DNA of 64,000 bases from Actinomycetaceae bacterium (lineage in GTDB: Bacteria; Actinomycetota; Actinomycetes; Actinomycetales; Actinomycetaceae), in the NCBI GenBank assembly GCA_030537735.1, contig JAUNVG010000001.1, positions 302,160 through 366,159 of the forward strand. The letters are read 5' to 3'. Below are positions 38,138-46,960 of the stretch, in pieces. The notes beneath the pieces were generated by a model. It saw only the letters and a list, made by a program, of their open reading frames with translations. It did not search any database and was not told the origin of the DNA. The translations under genes and the position numbers were made by a program. Each line of letters begins with the position of its first letter. Within the stretch, counting starts at the first letter, position 1.

Positions 38138-39318
38138 CGTTTCTTCTTCCTATTCTTCCGGCGCGGCTGGGCTGCTTGCCCTAGGTGGCGACCCGGAGTG
38201 GGATTCTGTACGCGGATGCTAGTTTCTGTGTCCGTTTTCTTGGTTTTGGCAGTGTCAGCTAGTGCTGGTTCTTTGCGGTTTCCCGCACCTTTGACTTTAC
38301 CGCCTTTGCGTTCGTGTTTTTTATCTGCGGACGTTTGAGTTTTGCCTTCCCGCTGAGACAGTACTCGCGCCGTGTGTGCGCTGATCTTCTTAGACCGGTT
38401 CCGCAGCACTACCAGCATGGATGGGGCGATCAGGATGGAGGACAGCGTTCCCGCTATCATGCCGACGAACAAAGCTAGAGAGATGTCAGTTAGTGTGCCC
38501 GCTCCCAGCAGTATAGAGCCGAGGAAGAGGATGGCTCCCACGGGCAGCAGCGCCACCACCGAGGTGTTGATTGATCGCACCAGGGTTTGGTTTACCGCTA
38601 GGTTCACTAGTTCACCGAAGGTGTAGCGAGCTTGCGCGGTCACTGAGGAGGTCAGTTCACGCACCCGGTCGAATACCACCACGGTGTCGTACAGTGAGTA
38701 GGCCAAGATAGTGAGGAAACCGATCACGGTTGCCGGTGAGACCTCAACTTGAACCAGGGCGAAGAACCCGGCGGTGAGGAAAATGTCGTGGAAGAGGGCG
38801 AATAGCGCTGCCACCGACATTTCCCAAGATTTAAAGTAGATAGTCATCATCAGGCCCACCAGGACCAGGAAGATAACCAGGGAGTTAGCGGCTTTACGAG
38901 TTACTTCTCCACCCCAGGATGGGCCAATGTTGGTGGCGTCAACGTCTTGGGATTCGACCTCGTATGCCTGCGCCAGCGCGTTGGAGATGTCGCGTGTTTC
39001 GTTGGGGTCCACCTGGGCGGTCTGCACTCGGATACCTGAAGTGCCCAGCTGCGATACTCTTACTGTGTCGTTGGAGGCCCCGAACTTAGACATCACGTCG
39101 TAGGCGCGCTGCTGGTCGGTGATGGTGGTGTTAACCACGGAGAACTGCGATCCGCCCGAGAATTCGATCGAAGGGTTGATTCCGCGTATACCTACCAGCG
39201 CCATGGCGAGGACGATTAGCCCCAGTCCCACGCTGATCCACAGTTTCCGGCGTTCGATGAACCCGTAAGACTTTTCCCCGTGGTAGAGGGCGTTGCCCCA
39301 GGCTGCGAAACTCATCAT
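38134..39318 (-). CDS. secF: Protein translocase subunit SecF
   Basis: Works with SecD to use the proton gradient in late stages of protein export. Six membrane segments are visible: one at the N-terminus (LWISVGLGLIVLAMALVGIRG) followed by an extracytoplasmic domain, then five in the C-terminal half. Family motifs include ISNALAQAYEVESQDVDATNIGPSWG and FDRVRELTSS. A basic, Lys/Arg-rich tail of about 80 residues extends beyond the usual end. ATG overlaps the secD stop by 4 bases. Confidence 0.96.
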   Translation of the reverse strand: MMSFAAWGNALYHGEKSYGFIERRKLWISVGLGLIVLAMALVGIRGINPSIEFSGGSQFSVVNTTITDQQRAYDVMSKFGASNDTVRVSQLGTSGIRVQTAQVDPNETRDISNALAQAYEVESQDVDATNIGPSWGGEVTRKAANSLVIFLVLVGLMMTIYFKSWEMSVAALFALFHDIFLTAGFFALVQVEVSPATVIGFLTILAYSLYDTVVVFDRVRELTSSVTAQARYTFGELVNLAVNQTLVRSINTSVVALLPVGAILFLGSILLGAGTLTDISLALFVGMIAGTLSSILIAPSMLVVLRNRSKKISAHTARVLSQREGKTQTSADKKHERKGGKVKGAGNRKEPALADTAKTKKTDTETSIRVQNPTPGRHLGQAAQPRRKNRKKKR

Positions 39319-41315
39319 GATTGCTGCTCCTTATCGGATGCGCGGTTGGCCGCTTCGTCGGCGGTAGTAGTATCAGACGATTGCGTTGGTTCCTCATTCG
39401 CGTTGTCGCGTTGTGCTTCCAGCTGGGCTTCGCGCCGGCGTTGAGCGATGGAGGCGTACCCCGGCTGGGCTTTCATCTGAGGTTTAATCCCTGACCTATT
39501 GGTTTTGTCTTTACCGGATCCTGCTGGCAGGCGCACTTGTCCGCGTCCGCGGTAGACAGCTGCGGAGGTGGCCCCGAGGTGTTCTGGGTCGAGCCCGGAT
39601 AGACGGTGTCCCCCACCGAAGAACTTGGTGCGGATTAGCAGCACCATCATCGGGTGGGTGAACATGAGGATAACCACTAGGTCTACCACGGTGGTCAGCC
39701 CCAGGGTGAAGGCGAAGCCCTGTACCCCGCCGACAGCCAGGAAGTAGAGCACGATAGCTGCCAGTAGGTTCACCATATCGGAGATAATAATCGTCAACCG
39801 CGCGCGCACCCATCCGGTGCGAACCGCTGTTTGCAGGGGTTGTCCAGAGCGTACTTCGTCGCGTATGCGCTCGAAGTAAACGATGAATGAGTCCGCGGTG
39901 ATACCGATCGCAATAATGAGGCCGGTTACGCCAGCCAACGACAGTCGGTATCCCATTAGCCACGATAGTAGGGCGATCGCCAGGTAGACGATAACGGCTG
40001 CCACCAATAGTGAGCCAGCGGCGATGACCGACAGACCGCGGTACTGCCAGATAAGGTAGAGCACCACGAGGACGAGGCCAGCTAAACCAGCCCACAGTCC
40101 CTTCACCAGGTGGTCCGCCCCCAGGGTAGCGGAGATGGCGCGTTCGGATTCCACCGTGAAGTTCAGTGGCAGCGATCCGAACTGCAATTGGTTGGCCAGG
40201 GTGCGTGCCGTTTCCGGAGTGAAGTCACCGCTGATTTCGGCGTTACCGTCGTAAATGGCGGCGTTCATAGAGGGCGCTGAAATGACGTTTCCGTCTAGCA
40301 CCATGGCGAAGCGTGAGCGGGTGGGGTCTTCTCCACGCAGGTCGTATAGGCGCTTGGATAGCTCACCGAAGATCTTGGCTCCTTCGCTATCGAAGCTAAT
40401 GTGTACCACCCAGCGTCCGGTGGTGGCGCCTTGCGCGTTGCGTTCTTGTCCGCCGGCTGCGGTCTTTAGGTGCTTACCTTCCAGCTCAACCGGGCCCAGT
40501 AGGTACTTACTGTCACCGTTCAAACCACAGGCGATGGTGGGGGCTTCCGTATCGGCAGCCGATCCTCGTGCCTGAGCGGCGGGGTCGGTGCAGTCTGTCA
40601 TGAGGAAGTCGAAGAGCAGTTTTTCCGTAATCCAGTTCTGGTCGGAGGCATCCACCGGGTCGGCGGCGGGTTTGTCACTGAGTTCTCCGTCCCCGTCGCG
40701 GTCAGCAGCCTGGCGGGCGGCAGCTTCTGCTTGTGCCGGATCTACGGGCACCGGCGGAGCAGTGGGAGCGGCAGAGGCTTCAGTGCTAGGGGTCGGAGTC
40801 GCGGTTGCGGTTTCAGCTTCGGTGGCTTGCTCGCTGGGTTCGGCGGAGGGGTCCGCGCTCGGGGTTGCCGTGGCTTGTGCCTGCTGTAGGGCTAGGTCTT
40901 GCCCGATGGAGGTCGGGTGGGACGCTAGCAGTACCGGCCTGAAGACCATGACCGCGGAGGAGCGCACCAGGTCGAGGGTTTCCTCACTTGGCTGCCCAGG
41001 CAGGGAGACCACGATGTTGCGGCCACCTTGACTGGTGATTTCTGCTTCAGCCACGCCGGAGGCGTCCACCCGCTTACGTAGGATCTCGATTGCTTGGTTC
41101 AAGTCCTGTTCGGTGATCGGCTGGGCTGCTTTGGCGCCTTCTTGCGCGGTGGGAGTGAGGATAAGTTGGGTTCCTCCCTGCAGGTCCAGGGCCAGTTCCG
41201 GGGTGGGAGAGGTTAGTTTACGTGCCGCTCCTACCCCCAGCGCGATGGCTGCGATGAGGATGAAAATCCCCAGTGTTATGAGCGGGCGAAACGCACTGCG
41301 TTTAGTTTTTGCCAC
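39315..41315 (-). CDS. secD: Protein translocase subunit SecD
   Basis: Partner of SecF. The 666 residues start with a membrane segment (LITLGIFILIAAIALGVGAA) and the P1 head motif LALDLQGGTQLILTP, then GRNIVVSLPG. A low-complexity Ala/Thr/Pro/Glu insertion of about 90 residues (about 150-240) splits the head domain before the second part (RFAMVLDGNVISAPSMNAAI). Five helices follow with GITADSFIVYFERIRDEV. The tail is polar and repeat-poor. Preceded by AAGGAAG and a GTG start. Operon yajC-secD-secF-apt. Confidence 0.96.
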   Translation of the reverse strand: MAKTKRSAFRPLITLGIFILIAAIALGVGAARKLTSPTPELALDLQGGTQLILTPTAQEGAKAAQPITEQDLNQAIEILRKRVDASGVAEAEITSQGGRNIVVSLPGQPSEETLDLVRSSAVMVFRPVLLASHPTSIGQDLALQQAQATATPSADPSAEPSEQATEAETATATPTPSTEASAAPTAPPVPVDPAQAEAAARQAADRDGDGELSDKPAADPVDASDQNWITEKLLFDFLMTDCTDPAAQARGSAADTEAPTIACGLNGDSKYLLGPVELEGKHLKTAAGGQERNAQGATTGRWVVHISFDSEGAKIFGELSKRLYDLRGEDPTRSRFAMVLDGNVISAPSMNAAIYDGNAEISGDFTPETARTLANQLQFGSLPLNFTVESERAISATLGADHLVKGLWAGLAGLVLVVLYLIWQYRGLSVIAAGSLLVAAVIVYLAIALLSWLMGYRLSLAGVTGLIIAIGITADSFIVYFERIRDEVRSGQPLQTAVRTGWVRARLTIIISDMVNLLAAIVLYFLAVGGVQGFAFTLGLTTVVDLVVILMFTHPMMVLLIRTKFFGGGHRLSGLDPEHLGATSAAVYRGRGQVRLPAGSGKDKTNRSGIKPQMKAQPGYASIAQRRREAQLEAQRDNANEEPTQSSDTTTADEAANRASDKEQQS

Positions 41316-41384
41316 GGTTGCTTCCTTGATTGTTTCTTAGCGCTGGTGACTAAGTTGGAGTAGCTTGAATCGTTTTAAGAAGTC

Positions 41385-41834
41385 TTATCGCGAGGACGTG
41401 GTGTCCGTGTCCTCGTCGGGTTCGTTTCCGATGGGTTCTTCTTCCAAGGTGGAGTAGGAATCATCTTCAGTTTCTACTTGGTCTGCTGCCTCGCTTAGCT
41501 CTGGTTCAACGGTCTGCAGGCCGGTGTTGTTTACCTGGTCAAGGTCGTTTTCGTCCTCGTCTTGCGTGGATGCGAACGGGGGTTCTCCCACCGAGTTGAT
41601 GGCCTTAATGTTCCAGTAGCTTTCTTCTCCCCGCGGGGTTTGTAAAATCACTACTTCGCCGTCAACGTCGGCGACGATTCCGTACATTCCGGAGCCGGTT
41701 CGCACCCAGGTGCCTGGCTCAAGTTGTTGCTGTAGCTGCTGCATTTCTTGCATGCGTTTTTTGCTTCCGCGCGAAGAGAAATACATCATGGCCAGTAGGC
41801 CGACCAGCAGCATTGTTAAGATTACGGGATCCAC
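41385..41834 (-). CDS. yajC: Preprotein translocase subunit YajC
   Basis: Small SecDF-associated membrane protein. One N-terminal membrane segment (ILTMLLVGLLAMMYFSS), then RKRM-like basic KKRMQEMQQLQQQLEPGTWVRTGSGMYGIVADVDGEVVILQT, which is the YajC core. The last 60 residues are strongly acidic, with Asp/Glu clusters, which is common in actinobacterial members. GTG start with AAGGAG nine bases upstream. Upstream of secD. Confidence 0.93.
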   Translation of the reverse strand: MDPVILTMLLVGLLAMMYFSSRGSKKRMQEMQQLQQQLEPGTWVRTGSGMYGIVADVDGEVVILQTPRGEESYWNIKAINSVGEPPFASTQDEDENDLDQVNNTGLQTVEPELSEAADQVETEDDSYSTLEEEPIGNEPDEDTDTTSSR

Positions 41835-41939
41835 AGCAAAGCACTCCTTAGTAAACTGTTCCTTGCAGATTCTAAGCCGAACGGGGCATTTTTGCGAGTT
41901 CGTTGACGGATTTTGGGGATATTGTCACGATTGATTCCG

Positions 41940-42965
41940 TCAGTCAAATAGTCCATCTGGTTGGGGTGGCCGCAGCCCCAGGTGTTCCCATGCTTGCGCG
42001 GTGGCGGCCCGCCCTCGCGGAGTGCGTATCATGAACCCTTCCCTGACCAGGTAGGGTTCTGCCACGGTTTCAACAGTTTCCGCTTCCTCCCCCACCGTTA
42101 CTGCCAGGGTGGTTAGTCCCACCGGGCCACCTTGGAAACGCCGGCACAGGGCTTCGAGTACTGCCCGGTCGAGGCGGTCCAATCCCTGCGGATCGACTTC
42201 GAATAGTTCGAGTGCGGCGTGTGCGGCTTCTAGGTCAATGTCCCCATCGGAGTGAACGTGTGCCCAGTCCACCACGCGCCGCAGCAGGCGGTTCGCGATA
42301 CGGGGGGTGCCACGTGAGCGGCGCGCGATTTCTACCGCGGCATTTTGGTCGATAGCGACCTCGAGCAGCGCTGCGGAGCGGGTTACTACTCGTTCCAGTT
42401 CACTGGCGTCGTAGTATTCCAGGTGGGCGGTGAAGCCGAAACGATCGCGCAGCGGGGCGGGCAGCAAGCCGGAGCGAGTGGTGGCTCCCACCACGGTAAA
42501 TGGCGGAAGCGTGAGTGGGATCGAGGTCGCCCCCGGGCCTTTACCGACCACAATGTCGATCCTGAAGTCCTCCATCGCTAGGTAGAGCATTTCCTCCGCG
42601 GTGCGTGCCAGGCGGTGGATTTCATCAATGAACAGTACGTCGCCTTCTTGCAGGGATGAAAGTATCGCCGCTAGGTCCCCGGCGTGTTGAATCGCTGGCC
42701 CTGAGGTCAAACGCAGTGACGCTCCCATTTCGGCGGCCACGATCATCGCTAGGGTGGTTTTGCCCAGTCCGGGTGGGCCCGCTAACAGGATGTGGTCTAC
42801 CGTGCGTGCGCGACTGCGCGCGGCTGAGAGCACTAGATCTAGTTGCTTGCGAACCACCGGCTGTCCGATGAAGTCTTCTAGTCGCCGTGGCCGCAGGGCA
42901 GCTTCGGCGGCGCGTTCGACGTCGTCGGCACCGGTGTCTACCATTCTTTCGATTTCTTCAGCCAT
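41940..42965 (-). CDS. ruvB: Holliday junction branch-migration helicase RuvB
   Basis: AAA+ motor of the RuvABC resolvasome. Of 341 residues, the P-loop is [18 protein letters not shown], Walker [13 protein letters not shown], sensor [18 protein letters not shown], the arginine finger region follows, and the C-terminal winged helix reads [15 protein letters not shown] with a final GR-rich motif [17 protein letters not shown]. The ATG overlaps ruvA by 8 bases, preceded by GGGAGG. Confidence 0.98.
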   Translation of the reverse strand: MAEEIERMVDTGADDVERAAEAALRPRRLEDFIGQPVVRKQLDLVLSAARSRARTVDHILLAGPPGLGKTTLAMIVAAEMGASLRLTSGPAIQHAGDLAAILSSLQEGDVLFIDEIHRLARTAEEMLYLAMEDFRIDIVVGKGPGATSIPLTLPPFTVVGATTRSGLLPAPLRDRFGFTAHLEYYDASELERVVTRSAALLEVAIDQNAAVEIARRSRGTPRIANRLLRRVVDWAHVHSDGDIDLEAAHAALELFEVDPQGLDRLDRAVLEALCRRFQGGPVGLTTLAVTVGEEAETVETVAEPYLVREGFMIRTPRGRAATAQAWEHLGLRPPQPDGLFD

Positions 42966-43548
42966 GGTTTCCTCCCAGGGCGATTAGTGCTGCGCGCAGC
43001 ATGTCGGAAGTATTCATTCCTGACCCGGCGAACTGAGCTACAGCTTCTTCAGCGCGCGCACTGTTCCATCCTAGTGACACGAGGGCGGCTACCACTTCTT
43101 TACCGGTAGTGTCATCCACTGTTGGCTTCACCGGCATCGCCGCGCTGGGTGGGCCCAGCTTGTCTCCAATGTTGATTATCAACCGTTGGGCGGATTTCTT
43201 TCCTACTCCGGGAATGCGCTGGAGGGCTTTTTCGTCTTCGTTCGCCAGTGCTTGTCGTAGTTCGTCGGGGGTGAATACTTCCAGTGCGGCGAGGGCGGTG
43301 CGTGGCCCCACGCCGGTAACGGACTGCAAGGCATTGTGCGTGTCGCGTTCGTCGCTGGAGAGGAAACCGTAAAGAGTGAGGGAGTCTTCGCGCACCACCA
43401 TGGCGGTGTGTAGTTCCACGTCCTCTCCGTGACGCAGTTGCATGAGCGTGCGCGAGTTGGTGTGTATTAGGTATCCAACACCGGTGGTGGTGACGATTAC
43501 CTTGTCAGCTCCGATGTGGTGCACGCGCCCTTGTATTAAGGCGATCAC
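42958..43548 (-). CDS. ruvA: Holliday junction DNA helicase subunit RuvA
   Basis: Binds four-way junctions and recruits RuvB. The 196 residues have the OB-fold start ([21 protein letters not shown]), two helix-hairpin-helix units ([19 protein letters not shown] and [16 protein letters not shown]) and a C-terminal RuvB-binding domain ([16 protein letters not shown]). GTG start with GGAGGAA upstream. Between ruvC and ruvB. Confidence 0.97.
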   Translation of the reverse strand: MIALIQGRVHHIGADKVIVTTTGVGYLIHTNSRTLMQLRHGEDVELHTAMVVREDSLTLYGFLSSDERDTHNALQSVTGVGPRTALAALEVFTPDELRQALANEDEKALQRIPGVGKKSAQRLIINIGDKLGPPSAAMPVKPTVDDTTGKEVVAALVSLGWNSARAEEAVAQFAGSGMNTSDMLRAALIALGGNHG

Positions 43549-43666
43549 GGTTGCGTGTTCCTCCGTCTTCTGTATCCCTGTGCGGTTTTCGCAGCGTTGT
43601 GGTGTTAACGCTTTGGCTATTGGGTGGTGTGTGTAGCTCCGTTAGCTTCGTCAGCGACAGCTGACT

Positions 43667-44311
43667 TTAACGTTTTGGTTTTGTCTTCAGCTTAGCGCGT
43701 GGGTCGACGGCTCCGCGCCGACGACTCGCAGCCAGGGCTTGTGACCATTGTTGCTGGGCGGCGGTCATGTTGGTGCGGGCGGTAACGCCGCCCGACAAGG
43801 ACACGTCAATGCGATTATCTGTTGGGGCTCCCTGCAGACCGGTGCCGCGCCAGGCGTGGCAGATCGCGATCGCCAGCGCGTCGGCGGCGTCAGCTGGTTT
43901 AGGTGGCTTGTCCATATTTAGCACCCTGGCCACCATGTGCTGTACCTGGGCTTTGGATGCTACCCCCGACCCGGTGACGGCGGCTTTCACTTCCGAGGGC
44001 GTGTGCACCGCCAGCGGTAGTCCGGCCCTGCCTGCGCACACCATGGCGGCCCCCATGGCCTGCATAGTGGTGGTTACTGATTGGAGGTTGTCTTGGGCGA
44101 ATACTCGTTCAATCGCAACTACATGCGGCTGGTATTTTTCAATCACTTCATCGATTACGTCCGCAATGGTGCGCAGCCGAAAGTGGGTGGCGAGCTTGGC
44201 ATCTGAACGCGCCACTTGGTAGTGAATCAGTTTCGCCCGCCGGGAGTCATCCACTTCCACTAGGCCCAGGCCGCAGCGGGTGATTCCGGGGTCTATCCCC
44301 AGTACTCTCAT
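43667..44311 (-). CDS. ruvC: Crossover junction endodeoxyribonuclease RuvC
   Basis: Resolves Holliday junctions. I use the ATG 44311 (MRVLGIDPGITRCGLGLVEV), the usual family start; an ATG nine bases earlier is the alternative. Catalytic acids fit D in GIDPG, E in AIERVFAQ and the late ADAADALAIAICHAW. The C-terminal 50 residues beyond this are basic and lineage-specific. A 118-base gap separates it from ruvA, without a recognisable gene. Confidence 0.95.
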   Translation of the reverse strand: MRVLGIDPGITRCGLGLVEVDDSRRAKLIHYQVARSDAKLATHFRLRTIADVIDEVIEKYQPHVVAIERVFAQDNLQSVTTTMQAMGAAMVCAGRAGLPLAVHTPSEVKAAVTGSGVASKAQVQHMVARVLNMDKPPKPADAADALAIAICHAWRGTGLQGAPTDNRIDVSLSGGVTARTNMTAAQQQWSQALAASRRRGAVDPRAKLKTKPKR

Positions 44312-44394
44312 ACTTCCCATACGTCCTCATTCCCGTGCTGCTTTGACTGTCCCAGCCGCTCACTGCCCTGGCCCGGACCACACTGCAAATAATA

Positions 44395-44429
44395 GGCCGC
44401 GCCAACGTGGCTTTGACGTTGGCGCGGCC
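44395..44429 (-). terminator. Terminator after yebC
   Basis: A 14-bp perfect stem (44395-44408 with 44416-44429), 7-base loop, 10 bases after the yebC stop. TATTATTTG follows on the minus strand, a weak U-rich tail. Confidence 0.75.
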
Positions 44430-44439
44430 GTGGGCAGAG

Positions 44440-45201
44440 TTATTCTTCTTCCTCCAGCTGGGCGCGCACTTCATCGGAGGCAGTGAAGTTGGTGAAGATG
44501 TTTTGCACATCGTCAGAGTCTTCTAACGCATCAATCATGCGCAGAACTTTCTTCACGCCCTCCAAGTCCAGTTCCACTTCGGTAGAGGGTACGAAACCGG
44601 CTTCGGCCGAATCGTAGTCGATCCCGTTTTCCTGCAGGGCGCTACGTACCGCGATCAGGTCGGTGGCTTCGCAAACTACTTGCAGTTTTTCGCCTTCGTC
44701 GGTGATTTCTTCCGCGCCGGCGTCAAGCACCGCCATCATCACGGTGTCTTCGTCTACCTCATCGGACTTGGGGATCTCAATCAGGCCTTTACGGGTGAAC
44801 AGGTAGGCAACGGAGCCGGGGTCCGCTAGGGACCCGCCGTTGCGGGAAAACGCCACGCGCACGTCGGAGGCAGCGCGGTTGCGGTTGTCGGTTAGACACT
44901 CCACTAAGAATGCGACCCCTCCGGGACCGTAGCCTTCGTACATGATGGTTTCCCAGTCGGCTCCACCTGCTTCCGCGCCGGATCCGCGTTTGACGGCGCG
45001 GTCGATGTTGTCTCCGGGTACGGAGTTTTTCTTCGCTTTTTGGATTGCGTCGTAGAGGGTGGGGTTACCTGCCGGGTCTCCCCCACCGGTGCGAGCTGCA
45101 ACTTCAATATTCTTGACAAGGCGCGCAAATAGTTTGCCGCGTTTCGCGTCGAGTGCTGCCTTCTTGTGCTTAGTGGTGGCCCACTTAGAGTGACCTGCCA
45201 T
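44440..45201 (-). CDS. yebC: YebC/PmpR family protein (translation/transcription factor)
   Basis: The conserved family is variously linked to transcription regulation and to translation of proline-rich stretches. The 253 residues begin [25 protein letters not shown], the family signature, and contain [20 protein letters not shown] [19 protein letters not shown] and [22 protein letters not shown]. The C-terminus is acidic. Preceded by AAAGGA. Encoded between the Nudix gene and ruvC as in mycobacteria. Confidence 0.96.
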   Translation of the reverse strand: MAGHSKWATTKHKKAALDAKRGKLFARLVKNIEVAARTGGGDPAGNPTLYDAIQKAKKNSVPGDNIDRAVKRGSGAEAGGADWETIMYEGYGPGGVAFLVECLTDNRNRAASDVRVAFSRNGGSLADPGSVAYLFTRKGLIEIPKSDEVDEDTVMMAVLDAGAEEITDEGEKLQVVCEATDLIAVRSALQENGIDYDSAEAGFVPSTEVELDLEGVKKVLRMIDALEDSDDVQNIFTNFTASDEVRAQLEEEE

Positions 45202-45206
45202 GTCCT

Positions 45207-45782
45207 TTATCCTTTCGTGCTTCCCTCCACTGGGGAGGCACCTGCTTGCCTGTACTCGTCGATTTTAACGCACTGCCCGTCCCAACCGCGTTCCAGCAAC
45301 CTGGGGAGCAGCTCTTTAAGCTCGGGCGGGTATATGGGAATGCTTTGCCGCGACAGCGCCCCTAGTTCCTCGGCGTTGAACCATCGCATTTCGTCAAGTA
45401 GTTGTTTTTCATCCGCTGTCCACCGCTGGTTATCCAACTGTGTCTGGGTGGTGTAGAGCAGGTAGAACTTCTCATCCTGGCACCGCATCCGGTCGGCGAA
45501 GAACATCGCGGCTCGGCGTTCAACGACCGGCCCAACTAGGGCCTGTACCGGGGCTTTGATACCGGTTTCCTCATAGCATTCGCGCCGTGCCCCCTGGCGG
45601 TGGGTTTCGCCCTCGTGCAGTCCCCCACCGACGGTGAACCACCAGGTGTGGGTGGGGTTGTTTTGATCGTGGCCGCGTATTAGCAGGGTACGTTTGCGCT
45701 GCTCATCTATCACTATTACGCGTGCAGCTTTTCGGTAGGGAACCCCCATTGGGCCGATGGGCCATTCTTCTTGCAAAACCAC
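45207..45782 (-). CDS. Nudix hydrolase
   Basis: Hydrolyses a nucleoside-diphosphate-linked substrate, identity unknown. The Nudix box [22 protein letters not shown] lies near residue 60 with all metal-binding Glu present. [21 protein letters not shown] forms the first strand. In mycobacteria a Nudix gene (Rv2609c) occupies the corresponding place downstream of pimA; here it directly follows the phospholipid synthase gene. GTG start; the gap to pgsA is 3 bases. Confidence 0.9.
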   Translation of the reverse strand: MVLQEEWPIGPMGVPYRKAARVIVIDEQRKRTLLIRGHDQNNPTHTWWFTVGGGLHEGETHRQGARRECYEETGIKAPVQALVGPVVERRAAMFFADRMRCQDEKFYLLYTTQTQLDNQRWTADEKQLLDEMRWFNAEELGALSRQSIPIYPPELKELLPRLLERGWDGQCVKIDEYRQAGASPVEGSTKG

Positions 45783-45785
45783 TGC

Positions 45786-46406
45786 TCACCCCTGCTCTAT
45801 CGTGCGGCGGGCTTGCAGCACGCGGGTGAACGTGGTGATGGTGGTAGCCAATGCCACCCAGGTGAAAGCCACCAGCGGCAGCCAAACACTCAGTCCGAAA
45901 CCGTGCAAACCACACGCAACTAGCACGATTACCAACCGGTCGGTGCGTTCGGCGATTCCACCACTGGCACTAGCTCCCATACTTTCGGCTTTGGCTCGCG
46001 CGTACGGCACTGTGGTGGCTCCCACCAGGGTGATTAGGCTGGCGATCAGCAGCCAGGTTCTCTCCCACCCGGGGGTCATTCCGATCGCTATCCAATACAC
46101 CAGGGAACCAAATACGGCTCCGTCACCGATGCGGTCAAGCGTGGAGTCCAAAAACGCCCCAAAACGCGATGATTGACCGGTGTGACGAGCCAACAGTCCG
46201 TCAAGGGAGTCAGCAAATAACACCACTCCCAGGCTGATTGCACCGCTCGCCCACCGCCCGGTTCCCAGCAGCGTAACTGCCAGCGCCACCGTTATCACCG
46301 TGCCTGCCACGGTGATGTGATTGGGGCGCACTCCCGCTTTGGCAAGAAGTTTTACCGGGGCGGAAAACACCGCGCGAGTGAGGGATCTTCCGTGACTTCC
46401 TAGCAA
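45786..46406 (-). CDS. pgsA: Phosphatidylinositol-phosphate synthase-like CDP-alcohol phosphatidyltransferase
   Basis: An integral membrane enzyme that joins CDP-diacylglycerol to an alcohol, probably inositol-3-phosphate judging by position. The 206 residues have about six helices and the CDP-alcohol signature DSLDGLLARHTGQSSRFGAFLDSTLDR (Asp pairs, residues 66-91). The order thrS-HIT-this gene is that of mycobacterial Rv2614c-Rv2613c-Rv2612c (pgsA1, PIP synthase). The start overlaps the HIT stop by 7 bases. The acyltransferase and pimA genes that normally follow are absent. A phosphatidylglycerol-phosphate synthase is the alternative. Confidence 0.82.
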   Translation of the reverse strand: MLGSHGRSLTRAVFSAPVKLLAKAGVRPNHITVAGTVITVALAVTLLGTGRWASGAISLGVVLFADSLDGLLARHTGQSSRFGAFLDSTLDRIGDGAVFGSLVYWIAIGMTPGWERTWLLIASLITLVGATTVPYARAKAESMGASASGGIAERTDRLVIVLVACGLHGFGLSVWLPLVAFTWVALATTITTFTRVLQARRTIEQG

Positions 46407-46960
46407 TTACTACCCACTTCATCCCAGGCGGCAGCTAGTCGCGCTCGGGCATCCGCCAGCAGCTCGGGCACCGCTTTGGTGCGGGCAATAATGGGCAGGA
46501 AGTTTGCGTCTCCGCGCCAGCGCGGCACCACATGCTGGTGCAGGTGCGCGGCGATGCCAGCTCCGGCAACGTCACCTTGGTTCATTCCCAAGTTGAATCC
46601 TTGCGGGCTGGCTACCGCCCGAATCACACGCATAGCGCGGGCGGTGAGGGCGCTAATTTCGTCGCGTTCTTGCACAGTTATCTCGGTGTAGTCCGATACG
46701 TGCCGGTAGGGGCAGATGAGGACGTGTCCGGAGTTGTATGGAAACAGGTTCATAAGTACAAACGCTGTTTTCCCGCGGTGGACGATGAGGGCGTCCTCGT
46801 CGCTGCGATTGGGGCCGACGCAAAACGGGCAGTCCTTGGAGTCGGTGGTGGCGGGCTTGGACTCCCCACCGATGTATGCCATGCGGTGAGGTGTCCACAG
46901 TCGGTCGAATGAGTCGGGCACACCAGCGAGGGCGCGCCCGTCCTCCCACTGACTTTCCAT
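46400..46960 (-). CDS. HIT family nucleotide phosphorylase/hydrolase (Ap4A phosphorylase-like)
   Basis: The 186 residues show the HIT triad as HLHQHVVPRW (near residues 138-147), a zinc-type CPFC near residue 45 and FPYNSGHVLICPYRHVSDYTEI. The homologue at this site in M. tuberculosis, Rv2613c, is an Ap4A phosphorylase, so the same activity is likely. The ATG overlaps the thrS stop (TGATG), so it is coupled to thrS. Confidence 0.9.
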   Translation of the reverse strand: MESQWEDGRALAGVPDSFDRLWTPHRMAYIGGESKPATTDSKDCPFCVGPNRSDEDALIVHRGKTAFVLMNLFPYNSGHVLICPYRHVSDYTEITVQERDEISALTARAMRVIRAVASPQGFNLGMNQGDVAGAGIAAHLHQHVVPRWRGDANFLPIIARTKAVPELLADARARLAAAWDEVGSNC

